A stretch of DNA of 64,000 nt from Kribbella caucasensis (GTDB taxonomy: Bacteria; Actinomycetota; Actinomycetes; Propionibacteriales; Kribbellaceae). Under the pieces are notes generated by a model. That model searched no databases and was not told where the DNA came from. It worked only from the letters and a program-made list of their open reading frames with translations. Positions 24,626 to 32,538 of this stretch are shown piece after piece. The stretch's first letter is position 1; the number at the start of each line of letters is the position of its first letter. The DNA is taken from NCBI RefSeq assembly GCF_004361855.1, contig NZ_SNWQ01000018.1, forward strand, positions 141,771 through 205,770. Direction: 5' to 3'. Position numbers and translations under genes: made by a program.

Positions 24626-26119
24626 GTGAGCACCATCACCCTGAGCAAGTCCGATGCCGCGGGCGTCAAGACCGACGTCGTCGTCATCGGCGTGGTCAAG
24701 CTCGACGGCGGCGTCACCCTGCCCGCCGGCACCGAGTCGCTGAATGCCGCGTACGACGGCCGGCTGGTGGAGGTGCTGTCGGGGCTCGGAGCCACCGGCA
24801 AGTCCGGTGAGGTCACCAAGGTGCCCGGCCCGAAGCCCGGCAAGTCGGCGACGCTGATCGCGGTCGGCCTCGGCGCCGCCCCGGACGGCGCGCTGAAGAC
24901 CGAGGACCTGCGGACCGCGGCCGGCGTGGGCGTGCGTGCTGCCAAGACCACCCAGTCCGTCGCGTTCGCGCTGCCGACCCCGGACGCCGACTGCGTCCGC
25001 GCGATCGCCGAGGGCGCGCTGATCGGCCGGTACTCGTTCACGGCGTACAAGTCCGAGGCGACCAGCGAGGCGCCGGGCAACCTGACGGTGCTCACCGACC
25101 TGGCCCGGAACAAGGACGCCAAGGCCGCCCTGGAGCGGGCCGAGATCGTCGCCGACGCCGTCCACCAGGTGCGCGACTGGGTGAACATGCCCCCGTCCGA
25201 CCTGCACCCCGCGGAGTTCGCCGGGCACGCGCAGAAGCTGGCCAAGGAGTACGGCGTCAAGGTCGAGGTGCTGGACGAGAAGGCGCTGGCCAAGGGCGGC
25301 TTCGGCGGCATCCTCGGCGTCGGCCAGGGGTCCGACAACCCGCCGCGGCTGATCCGGCTCAGCTACACCCCGAAGAAGCCGGTCACCCACCTCGCCTTCG
25401 TCGGCAAGGGCATCACCTTCGACTCCGGCGGCCTGTCGCTGAAGACCGCCAGCGGGATGATCAGCATGAAGGCGGACATGGCCGGCGCCGCCGCGGTGGT
25501 CGGCGCCACCCTCGCGATCGCCCGGCTCGGCCTGCCGGTCCAGGTGACCACCTACGCCGCGATGGCGGAGAACATGCCGTCCGGTTCGGCGGCCCGCCCG
25601 TCCGACGTACTGACCATGTACGGCGGGAAGACGGTCGAGGTGCTCAACACCGACGCCGAGGGCCGGCTCGTCCTCGGCGACGCGCTGGTCCGGGCGTCCG
25701 AGGACCAGCCCGACCTGATCGTCGACGTGGCCACCCTGACCGGCGCCTGCGTCGTTGCCCTCGGCACCAAGGTGGCCGGCGCGTTCGGCAACACCGACAA
25801 CGCCCGGGACCGGGTCGTCGACGCCGCGCTCGCGGCCGGTGAGGCGATGTGGCCGCTGCCGATCCCGGCCGAGATGCTGGACAAGCTGCGCTCGCACTCG
25901 AAGGTCGCGGACCTGGCCAACATCACCGGCGAGCCCTGGGGCGGTGCGCTCGCGGCAGCCGCGTTCCTCGGCGACTTCGTTGCTGACGGCATCGACTGGG
26001 TGCACCTCGACGTGGCCGGCCCGGCCTTCAACGACGGCGGCCCATCCGGCTACACCCCCACGGGCGGCACCGGCTACAGCGTCCGCACCCTGGTGGAACT
26101 CGCCGCCTCCGCCTCCTGA
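24626..26119 (+). CDS. pepA: Leucyl aminopeptidase (M17)
   Basis: A 497-residue cytosolic metallo-aminopeptidase. The M17 signature NTDAEGRL is at 341-348. Metal and catalytic residues are visible in GKGITFDSGG (K261, D266), KADMAGAA (D284) and the signature (D343, E345, catalytic R347). Start is GTG at 24626 with AAGGAG upstream. It removes N-terminal residues from peptides and acts in protein turnover. Position between gcvT and lpdA matches the Streptomyces chromosome as I recall it. Confidence 0.96.
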   Translation: MSTITLSKSDAAGVKTDVVVIGVVKLDGGVTLPAGTESLNAAYDGRLVEVLSGLGATGKSGEVTKVPGPKPGKSATLIAVGLGAAPDGALKTEDLRTAAGVGVRAAKTTQSVAFALPTPDADCVRAIAEGALIGRYSFTAYKSEATSEAPGNLTVLTDLARNKDAKAALERAEIVADAVHQVRDWVNMPPSDLHPAEFAGHAQKLAKEYGVKVEVLDEKALAKGGFGGILGVGQGSDNPPRLIRLSYTPKKPVTHLAFVGKGITFDSGGLSLKTASGMISMKADMAGAAAVVGATLAIARLGLPVQVTTYAAMAENMPSGSAARPSDVLTMYGGKTVEVLNTDAEGRLVLGDALVRASEDQPDLIVDVATLTGACVVALGTKVAGAFGNTDNARDRVVDAALAAGEAMWPLPIPAEMLDKLRSHSKVADLANITGEPWGGALAAAAFLGDFVADGIDWVHLDVAGPAFNDGGPSGYTPTGGTGYSVRTLVELAASAS

Positions 26120-26147
26120 CGGCAGGCCCTCACCGGGGTCCACGCCG

Positions 26148-26465
26148 CTAGGCGAGGCCGTTCTTCTTCATGCGGGCGTTGTACTCGCGCATGCGGGGCG
26201 GGTAGCCGACCACCGCCGCGTCGTACGACGGGACGCCGAGCTTGTTCGCGAAGTTGTGCGCCCACTCGACCGACGGGACCCGGCGTCGGGTCCACTCGCC
26301 GTCGATGGCGACCAGGAGCAGCGTGTAGTCCGTCACCGCCGTCCGCGGCTCGACGAATCCCTCGACACCCTGCCGAGTCTGAGCGAACTCCCGCAGGTGC
26401 GCCTGGTCGGGCGTATCCGACCTCCGCATCGTGCCCGGCTTCTGCCGGCGACCGAACCACTTCAT
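26148..26465 (-). CDS. Conserved actinobacterial small protein of unknown function
   Basis: A 105-residue basic protein starting MKWFGRRQKPG. I chose the ATG at 26465, since the upstream extension lacks similarity to anything and overlaps the lpdA promoter region. It contains YTLLLVAIDGEWTRRRVPSV and HNFANKLGVPSYDAAVVGYP, and ends in a run of Arg/Lys. Similar small proteins occur at this locus between pepA and lpdA in other actinobacteria. No domain function is known to me. It converges with pepA and is divergent from lpdA. Confidence 0.65.
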   Translation of the reverse strand: MKWFGRRQKPGTMRRSDTPDQAHLREFAQTRQGVEGFVEPRTAVTDYTLLLVAIDGEWTRRRVPSVEWAHNFANKLGVPSYDAAVVGYPPRMREYNARMKKNGLA

Positions 26466-26604
26466 GAGGTAAGTGTCCCTTATCACTGCAAGTTCTCCAG
26501 CAACCCGGACGCGACGGATCGCGGGTGCGGTGACAAGATGACGCCCGGGCCGGTGTTCCGCGACCCGGGCGCCGCCCGCCGACCTGAAGCCCACGGAGGA
26601 ACCT

Positions 26605-27993
26605 GTGACGAACACGGCAGCCAGTACTCAGACCTACGACTTGGTGATCCTCGGCGGTGGCAGCGGTGGGTACGCCGCCGCGCTGCGCGCCGCGGTACTG
26701 GGTCTGTCCGTCGCCCTGGTCGAGAAGGACAAGCTGGGCGGTACCTGTCTGCACCGCGGCTGCATCCCCACCAAGGCGCTGCTGCACGCGGCCGAGGTGG
26801 CCGACTCGGCGCGCGAGGGTGAGCAGTTCGGGGTCCGGACCACGCTCGAGGGCGTCGACATGGGCGGTGTGAACAAGTACAAGGACGGCGTCGTCGACCG
26901 CCTCTACAAGGGGCTGCAGGGACAGATCAAGTCCCGCGGCATCACCGTGATCGAGGGCGAAGGCCGGCTCACCTCCCCGACGACGGTCGAGGTCGCCGGT
27001 ACGACGTACACGGGTAAGAACGTCATCCTCGCGTCCGGTTCGTACTCGAAGTCGCTGCCGGGGCTGGAGCTCGACGGACAGCGGATCATCGCGAGCGAGC
27101 AAGCCCTGACGCTGGACCGGGTGCCGGAGTCCGCGGTCGTGCTCGGCGGTGGCGTCATCGGGGTGGAGTTCGCCAGTGCGTGGACCTCGTTCGGGACCAA
27201 GGTGACGATCGTCGAGGCGCTCCCCCGGCTCGTGCCTTCCGAGGACGAGGACTGCGGCAAGACCCTCGAGCGGGCCTTCCGGAAGCGGAAGATCGCGTTC
27301 CGCACCGGTACGCCGTTCGAGTCGGTCGAGGTCGGCGAGAACGGGGTCAAGGTCACCGTCGCGGGTGGTGACGTGATCGAGGCCGAGGTGCTCCTGGTCG
27401 CCGTCGGCCGAGGCCCCAACACCAGCGGACTGGGGTACGAGGAGGCCGGCGTCGCGCTCGACCGGGGCTTCGTGACCGTCGACGAGAACCTGCGGACCAG
27501 CGTGCCCGGCGTCTACGCGGTCGGCGACATCGTGCCCGGGCTGCAGCTCGCGCACCGCGGTTTCCAGCAGGGCATCTTCGTCGCCGAGCACATCGCCGGG
27601 CTCAACCCGACCCCGATCGACGAAGACGGCATCCCGCGGGTCACGTATTCCGAACCCGAGGTGGCCTCCGTCGGCCTGACCGAGGAGCAGGCTCGCGCCA
27701 AGTACGGCGAGGTGGAGATCCTCAACTACAACCTCGGCGGCAACGGCAAGAGCCAGATCCTCAAGACCCAGGGATTCGTCAAGCTGGTCCGGGCCAAGGA
27801 CGGCGCCGTGGTCGGCCTGCACATGGTCGGTTCCCGGGTCGGCGAGCTGATCGGCGAGGCGCAGCTGATCTACAACTGGGAGGCGTTCCCGGCCGACGTC
27901 GCGCCGCTGGTGCACGCGCATCCGACCCAGAACGAGGCCCTCGGCGAGGCGCATCTGGCGCTGGCCGGAAAACCCCTGCACTTCCACGAGTAA
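26605..27993 (+). CDS. lpdA: Dihydrolipoyl dehydrogenase (E3)
   Basis: A 462-residue flavoprotein that reoxidises dihydrolipoyl groups of 2-oxoacid dehydrogenases and the glycine cleavage system. It has the FAD dinucleotide fold GGGSGGYAAALRA (17-29), redox cysteines C48 and C53 in GGTCLHRGCIP, the NAD-binding GGGVIGVEFASAW, the second FAD motif VYAVGDIVPG and the active-site HAHPTQNEALGEA at the C-terminus. GTG at 26605 follows GGAGG. It is followed 93 bases later by sucB, its functional partner. Confidence 0.96.
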   Translation: MTNTAASTQTYDLVILGGGSGGYAAALRAAVLGLSVALVEKDKLGGTCLHRGCIPTKALLHAAEVADSAREGEQFGVRTTLEGVDMGGVNKYKDGVVDRLYKGLQGQIKSRGITVIEGEGRLTSPTTVEVAGTTYTGKNVILASGSYSKSLPGLELDGQRIIASEQALTLDRVPESAVVLGGGVIGVEFASAWTSFGTKVTIVEALPRLVPSEDEDCGKTLERAFRKRKIAFRTGTPFESVEVGENGVKVTVAGGDVIEAEVLLVAVGRGPNTSGLGYEEAGVALDRGFVTVDENLRTSVPGVYAVGDIVPGLQLAHRGFQQGIFVAEHIAGLNPTPIDEDGIPRVTYSEPEVASVGLTEEQARAKYGEVEILNYNLGGNGKSQILKTQGFVKLVRAKDGAVVGLHMVGSRVGELIGEAQLIYNWEAFPADVAPLVHAHPTQNEALGEAHLALAGKPLHFHE

Positions 27994-28086
27994 GTTTGAG
28001 GCTGCCGGGATGGGCGGGTCCGCCGCTCGCTCTGGCGGCACCGTAGGCTGACCCGAGACCGATCAGACGAAGGAGCAACGACCGTC

Positions 28087-29988
28087 ATGCCGACCTCTGT
28101 ATCCCTGCCGGCCCTCGGGGAGAGCGTCACCGAAGGAACCGTCACCCGCTGGCTCAAGCAGGTCGGCGACACGGTTGCCGTCGACGAGCCCCTGCTGGAG
28201 GTCTCGACCGACAAGGTCGACACCGAGATCCCGTCCCCGGTAGCCGGCACCCTCCTGGAGATCAAGGCCGCAGAGGACGAGACCGTCGAGGTCGGCGCCG
28301 AACTGGCCGTCATCGGCGACGCCGGCGAAAGCACCGGCGGCTCCTCCGCCCCCGCAGAGACCGCCGAGGCTGCTCCCGCCGAAGCTGCTCCCGCGGAGCA
28401 GGCCCCAGCCGAGGCCGCCCCTGCTGAGCAAGCGCCGGCCGCCGAGGCGCAGGCCGCGCCCGCCGCGGAGCAGGCGCCCGCCAAAGGTGCCCCTGCCCCG
28501 CAGTCCTCCCCCGCGGAACAGGCCCCGGCCGCCTCGGCCGGCGAATCCGGCTCGGCCGGCGGCACTTCCGGTACGCCGGTGACGCTGCCCGCGTTGGGCG
28601 AGAGCGTCACCGAGGGCACAGTCACCCGCTGGCTGAAGCAGGTCGGCGACGACGTAGCGGTAGACGAGCCGCTCCTCGAGGTCTCCACAGACAAGGTCGA
28701 CACCGAGATCCCGTCCCCCGTCGCCGGCAAACTCCTCGAGATCAAGGTCGCCGAAGACGAGACCGTCGAGGTCGGCGCCGAACTCGCCATCGTAGGCTCC
28801 GGCGCCGCCGCACCGGCTCCCGCGGCGGCTCCTGCCGCACCCGCTCCGGCTGCTGCCGCTCCGGCACCGGCCGCTGCTCCGGCCCCAGCCGCCGCCCCGG
28901 CCCCAGCTGCTGCTCCGGCTCCGTCCGCTGCTCCGGCTCCCGCCGCGGCCCCCACGCCGCAGGCCGCTCCGGCCCAGCCCGCCGCGCAGGCCCCGGCCGC
29001 TGCCCCCGCCGCGCCCCCGGCTCCCGCTGCCCCGGCGACCTCGCCGAACGGCTCCTCCTCCGACGGCCCGAACTACGTGACCCCCCTGGTCCGCAAGCTC
29101 GCCGCCGAGCACCAGGTCGACCTCGCCGCCGTACAAGGCACCGGCGTCGGCGGCCGCATCCGCAAGCAGGACGTCATCGCCGCCGCCGAAGCCAGGAAGG
29201 CTGCCGCTGCCTCCGCCCCAGCCGCCCCGGCCGCCGCCGCGACCGCCCCCGCCACGTCGGCCCCGGTGATCAGCCCCCTGCGCGGTACCACCGAGAAGAT
29301 GAGCCGGATCCGCAAGGCGATCGCGAACCACATGGTCAACTCGCTGAAGGTCTCGGCGCAGCTGACCACGGTCGTCGAGGTCGACATCACCGAGGTGGCC
29401 AAGCTGCGGACCGCGAAGAAGGCCGAGTTCGAGGCGCGCGAGGGCGTCAAGCTGTCGTTCCTGCCGTTCTTCGCACTCGCCGCGGTCGACGCGCTGAAGC
29501 AGTACCCGAAGCTGAACGCCTCGATCGACGACGAGAAGGGCGAGGTGACGTACCACGCCGCCGAGCACCTGGGCATCGCGGTCGACGCCGAGAAGGGCCT
29601 GATGGTCCCGGTCGTGCACAACGCCGGCGACCTGAACATCGCCGGCCTGGCGAAGAAGATCGCCGACCTCGCCGACCGCACCCGCAACAACAAGGTGCTG
29701 CCCGATGAGATGGCCGGCGGCACCTTCACCATCACCAACACCGGCAGCCGCGGCGCCCTGTTCGACACCCCGATCCTGAACCAGCCTCAGGTCGGCATGC
29801 TCGGCACCGGCGCGGTCGTCAAGCGTCCGGTCGTGATCACCCACCCCGAACTCGGTGAGACGATCGCGATCCGGCAGATGGTCTACCTGGCCCTCACCTA
29901 CGACCACCGCCTGGTCGACGGCGCCGACGCGGCCCGCTACCTGACCGCCGTCAAGCAGCGCCTCGAAGAAGCCCAGTTCGACGTCTGA
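28087..29988 (+). CDS. sucB: 2-oxoglutarate dehydrogenase E2, dihydrolipoamide succinyltransferase (two lipoyl domains)
   Basis: A 633-residue E2 protein. It has two lipoyl domains with lipoylated K43 and K203 (both in STDKVDTE), Ala/Pro-rich linkers after each, a peripheral-subunit-binding domain (PLVRKLAAEHQVDLAAVQGT) and the catalytic acyltransferase domain with active-site DHRLVDGADAARYL. AAGGAG precedes the ATG at 28087. The lipoyl domains at 28093-28320 and 28573-28800 are near-identical direct repeats offset by exactly 480 bp. In actinobacteria this E2 often serves pyruvate and 2-oxoglutarate complexes together. The linkers are very GC-rich alanine/proline repeats. Confidence 0.95.
   Translation: MPTSVSLPALGESVTEGTVTRWLKQVGDTVAVDEPLLEVSTDKVDTEIPSPVAGTLLEIKAAEDETVEVGAELAVIGDAGESTGGSSAPAETAEAAPAEAAPAEQAPAEAAPAEQAPAAEAQAAPAAEQAPAKGAPAPQSSPAEQAPAASAGESGSAGGTSGTPVTLPALGESVTEGTVTRWLKQVGDDVAVDEPLLEVSTDKVDTEIPSPVAGKLLEIKVAEDETVEVGAELAIVGSGAAAPAPAAAPAAPAPAAAAPAPAAAPAPAAAPAPAAAPAPSAAPAPAAAPTPQAAPAQPAAQAPAAAPAAPPAPAAPATSPNGSSSDGPNYVTPLVRKLAAEHQVDLAAVQGTGVGGRIRKQDVIAAAEARKAAAASAPAAPAAAATAPATSAPVISPLRGTTEKMSRIRKAIANHMVNSLKVSAQLTTVVEVDITEVAKLRTAKKAEFEAREGVKLSFLPFFALAAVDALKQYPKLNASIDDEKGEVTYHAAEHLGIAVDAEKGLMVPVVHNAGDLNIAGLAKKIADLADRTRNNKVLPDEMAGGTFTITNTGSRGALFDTPILNQPQVGMLGTGAVVKRPVVITHPELGETIAIRQMVYLALTYDHRLVDGADAARYLTAVKQRLEEAQFDV
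28093..28800 (+). repeat. Duplicated lipoyl-domain segments in sucB
   Basis: Segments 28093-28320 and 28573-28800 encode homologous lipoyl domains and share most bases, including runs such as GGTCGACACCGAGATCCCGT. The intervening DNA codes only for a low-complexity Ala/Pro/Glu linker. Confidence 0.85.
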
Positions 29989-30019
29989 TCCACCTCGCTC
30001 AACTCAACACCCGCTCCAC

Positions 30020-30054
30020 CCGATCCGCCGAGGACCTCATTCTCGGCGGATCGG
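30020..30054 (+). terminator. Terminator hairpin after sucB
   Basis: Perfect 13-bp stem CCGATCCGCCGAG (30020-30032) / CTCGGCGGATCGG (30042-30054) with a 9-base loop, 32 bases past the sucB stop. Confidence 0.8.
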
Positions 30055-30128
30055 TGCTTGACCCCACCCGTTGCCCCCGGCCACCACCATCGGCGTACCG
30101 GGCACACTGATCCGCGGAGGACCTGACG

Positions 30129-31022
30129 ATGAAGTACGTGCTCGGTGGTTCGTCCGGATTCCTCGGTCGCGCACTCGCCCGTGATCTGATCGCCGACGGC
30201 CACGAGGTCATCCGGCTGGTCCGCCGCGAACCCGAGCAGCCCGGCGAAATCCGCTGGGACCCGGCGACCGGCACCCTCGATCTAGCCGCACTCGGCGACC
30301 CCGACGTACTCGTCAACCTGGCCGGCGCGAATGTGGGCCGCCCCTGGACCCCGACGTACCGGAACAAGATCCGCGAGAGCCGCGTCAGTACGACGGCCAC
30401 GCTCGCTGAGGCCGCCGCCCAACTCGAGCGCCCACCGGTGTTCATCACGCAGAGCGGCGTCGGCGGCTACGGCAAGGACTGCGGCGACCGCGTCCTCACC
30501 GAGGACTCCGACCTCGGCGACGGTTTCCTCGCCGACGTCGTCCGCCTGTGGGAAGGCGCCGCCGACCCAGCCCGCCATGCAGGCTGCCGAGTCGCCACCC
30601 TCCGCACCGGCGTGGTCCTGGATCGATCAGCTCCCGCGTTCCAGCTCCTCTCCCTCCCGTTCCGCCTCGGCGTCGGCGGCCGCCTCGGCCCCGGCACGCA
30701 GTACTTCCCGGTCGTCTCCCTCACCGACTGGCTCCGCGTCGTCCGCTACGTCGCCGAACACGACACCGTCGCCGGCCCCGTCAACGTCGCCCTCCCCACC
30801 CCAATCACGAACCGCGACTTCACCAAGGCCCTCGCTGCGGCCCTGCACCGCCCGGCCCTCGTCCCCATCCCGTCCTTCGTCCTGAAGACCGTGCTGGGCG
30901 AGTTCGCGTGGGAACTCATCGGCAGCAACCGAGCCCTGCCCCAAAAGCTCCAATCCGACGGCTTCACCTTCACCCACCCCACCGCCCCCGAAGCCCTGGC
31001 CGCAGCCCTCAGTCGGCCTTGA
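30129..31022 (+). CDS. TIGR01777 family NAD-dependent epimerase/dehydratase-like protein
   Basis: A 297-residue Rossmann-fold protein with the nucleotide-binding GGSSGFLGRALARDL at residues 6-20, then VNLAGANVGRPWTP, RVSTTATLAEAA and VGGRLGPGTQYFPVVSLTDW, which define the TIGR01777 (YfcH/SulA-like) family. Biochemical substrate is unknown. It commonly follows sucB in actinobacteria. The C-terminus (ETVLGE-like region, VLKTVLGEFAWELIGS) is the DUF1731 tail. The gene end overlaps the convergent lrp remnant by 14 bases. Confidence 0.88.
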   Translation: MKYVLGGSSGFLGRALARDLIADGHEVIRLVRREPEQPGEIRWDPATGTLDLAALGDPDVLVNLAGANVGRPWTPTYRNKIRESRVSTTATLAEAAAQLERPPVFITQSGVGGYGKDCGDRVLTEDSDLGDGFLADVVRLWEGAADPARHAGCRVATLRTGVVLDRSAPAFQLLSLPFRLGVGGRLGPGTQYFPVVSLTDWLRVVRYVAEHDTVAGPVNVALPTPITNRDFTKALAAALHRPALVPIPSFVLKTVLGEFAWELIGSNRALPQKLQSDGFTFTHPTAPEALAAALSRP

Positions 31023-31296
31023 TCCTCTTCATGGTCAAGTGCGACTCCGTCCGCAGCACACCAGGCAGCCCGATGAGCTTCCCGCTGACGAAGTCCTCGT
31101 ACGTCGCGGCGTCGGCGACCGCGACCCGAACGAAGTAGTCGGGACGACCGAACATCCGGCGGAACTCAATGACCTCGTCATAGCCGGCCACAGTGGTCTC
31201 GAACTCCTGCACGGTCTTCAGGTCGGTCGCCGAGATCTCCACATCGATCAGAACCTCCAGCCCGCGGCCGATCGCGGCGGGGTCGATGACACCGCC
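31009..31296 (-). pseudogene. Truncated Lrp/AsnC-family regulator (ligand-binding domain only)
   Basis: The minus-strand frame encodes about 95 residues that match only the C-terminal RAM domain of Lrp/AsnC proteins (VIDPAAIGRGLEVLIDVEIS, then TVQEFETTVAGYDEVIEF and GRPDYFVRVAVAD). The N-terminal helix-turn-helix is missing. Upstream of residue VIDPAA the frame continues into antisense azlC sequence. No start codon or SD fits the remaining part. This is best read as the surviving 3' half of an lrp gene that once lay divergent to azlC. The 5' half and promoter were deleted at about 31290-31297. Confidence 0.75.
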
Positions 31297-31715
31297 GTCA
31301 TCTACGCCGGCTCGTTCGAATTCCTGCACGTCGGCCTGGTCACTGCGGTCGCCCCGGTCGCGGCGATCGCGATGACCGCGTTCCTGGTCAACGTCCGGCA
31401 CGTCTTCTACGGACTGTCTTTCCCCTGCACCGTGTGCGTGGCCGCCCAGCCAGGACCTACAGCGTCTTCGCCCTCACCGACGAGGCGTATGCCCTGACCA
31501 CGACCGACCAAGCCAACTCCTGGTCAGGCCGCCGCATCCTGTACCTCCAGGCCTTCGTGCACCTGTACTGGGTGGGCGGCGCCACCACCGGCGCCCTCCT
31601 CGGCGGACTGATCCCCGACACCGTCACCGGCCTCGACTTCGCCCTGACCGCCCTCTTCGCCACCGGCCTACTAGCCCGCCACCTACTCGCAAGCCGAAAG
31701 GCCAGTCGTGCCTGA
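31297..31715 (+). pseudogene. azlC: AzlC-like branched-chain amino acid exporter subunit, 5'-truncated and frameshifted
   Basis: The frame from about 31297 encodes VIYAGSFEFLHVGLVTAVAP, followed by an AzlC-like LVNVRHVFYGLSFP. At 31414-31420 (TTTCCCC) the frame shifts, and the remaining part (RGRPARTYSVFALTDEAYAL, then LQAFVHLYWVGGA) continues in the next frame to 31715. Adding one C to the C-run would restore a continuous AzlC reading (FPLHRVRGRPAR). The N-terminal helices are absent because the reading abuts the lrp remnant. The gene is therefore inactive, although azlD overlaps its 3' end. Confidence 0.8.
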
Positions 31716-32040
31716 CACGCGCTATCTGCTCGCCGCAGTCCTCGCCTCCGCCGCCGTCACCTGGGCGCTGCGCGCCGCACCCTTCGTCGCCTTGGCCAGG
31801 TTGCGAGCCAGCAACACCGTCGACTACCTCAGCACCCGCATGCCGGCCGGCGTCATGGTGATCCTCTTCGCGTACTGCCTACGCGACCTGCCACTGACCA
31901 CCCCCGCACACCTACTCCCCCCGCTGCTCGCCCTGGCAGTCACCATCGGCCTACACCTGTGGCGCCGCAGCGCCCTCCTCGGCATCCTCGCCGGCACCAG
32001 CGTCCACGTAGTCCTCGCCAGCACCCTCTTCGCCCACTGA
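31708..32040 (+). CDS. azlD: AzlD family membrane protein
   Basis: A 110-residue protein with about four hydrophobic helices and the AzlD motif TWALRAAPFVAL followed by MPAGVMVILFAYCLRDL. With AzlC it normally forms a branched-chain amino acid exporter. GTG at 31708 overlaps the azlC stop by 8 bases. It has no defect itself, but its partner azlC is truncated and frameshifted, so it probably has no function or expression left. Confidence 0.8.
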   Translation: MPDTRYLLAAVLASAAVTWALRAAPFVALARLRASNTVDYLSTRMPAGVMVILFAYCLRDLPLTTPAHLLPPLLALAVTIGLHLWRRSALLGILAGTSVHVVLASTLFAH

Positions 32041-32080
32041 CCACCGCAGCCCCTCGGCCGAGTACCCGTCAGGAACGCCC

Positions 32081-32296
32081 TCAGTAGTTCGCGAAGTTCA
32101 TTCCCCGGGTGGCAAGTTCCACGCCAAGAATCCGCACCGCCTTCGGCCCAACCCCGTGGATCTTGAGCAGCTCCTTCGCCGACACCTTCGTCAACTGCTC
32201 GTACCGCGTGAACCCGTTGAGGGCCAGCACCCGCCGAGCCGTCCTCCCGATCTCCCGCGGAAACTCCGTAGACACCGAAGCATCCTCAGCAACCAT
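32081..32296 (-). CDS. Small helix-hairpin-helix protein
   Basis: A 71-residue protein with a helix-hairpin-helix DNA-binding motif (SAKELLKIHGVGPKAVRILG). I chose the ATG at 32296, preceded by GGAAGG with good spacing. The N-terminal part (EFPREIGRTARRVLALNGFTRYEQLTKV) is a second predicted helical hairpin. Such short proteins resemble the C-terminal domain of RNA polymerase alpha or pathogenicity-locus HhH proteins. They may bind DNA without sequence specificity. Function is unknown. Confidence 0.65.
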   Translation of the reverse strand: MVAEDASVSTEFPREIGRTARRVLALNGFTRYEQLTKVSAKELLKIHGVGPKAVRILGVELATRGMNFANY

Positions 32297-32519
32297 CCGA
32301 ATCCTTCCTCCGCGTGCCGGGCCTGTCCTCACCGCGAACCCGGCACCAACCAGGTCGCGGTACGCCGTCGATGCACCGACTCTAAGCATCCATCAGCCGA
32401 CCCCCCACGCCCCCGTCATCCGACCCCCCGACCGGGACGACCCAGCCGGTTGTTGGATCCCTGGTGTCTTGCCTAGCCATAGATCTCGCTATCCGTGCCT
32501 GATTTGATTCGCAGTGTAG

Positions 32520-32535
32520 TCGAACATATGCTCGA
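32520..32535. promoter_or_regulatory. LexA (SOS) box-like operator
   Basis: TCGAACATATGCTCGA differs at one base from the actinobacterial SOS consensus TCGAAC-N4-GTTCGA. It ends 3 bases before the ATG of the DUF222/HNH gene. That gene has no SD, which suggests a leaderless message whose promoter overlaps the box. Confidence 0.7.
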
Positions 32536-32538
32536 CTC

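Noticed and set aside
28063..29907. 614-codon minus-strand ORF opposite sucB
   Set aside because: A glycine/arginine-rich shadow of the Ala/Pro-rich sucB sequence, without SD or motifs.
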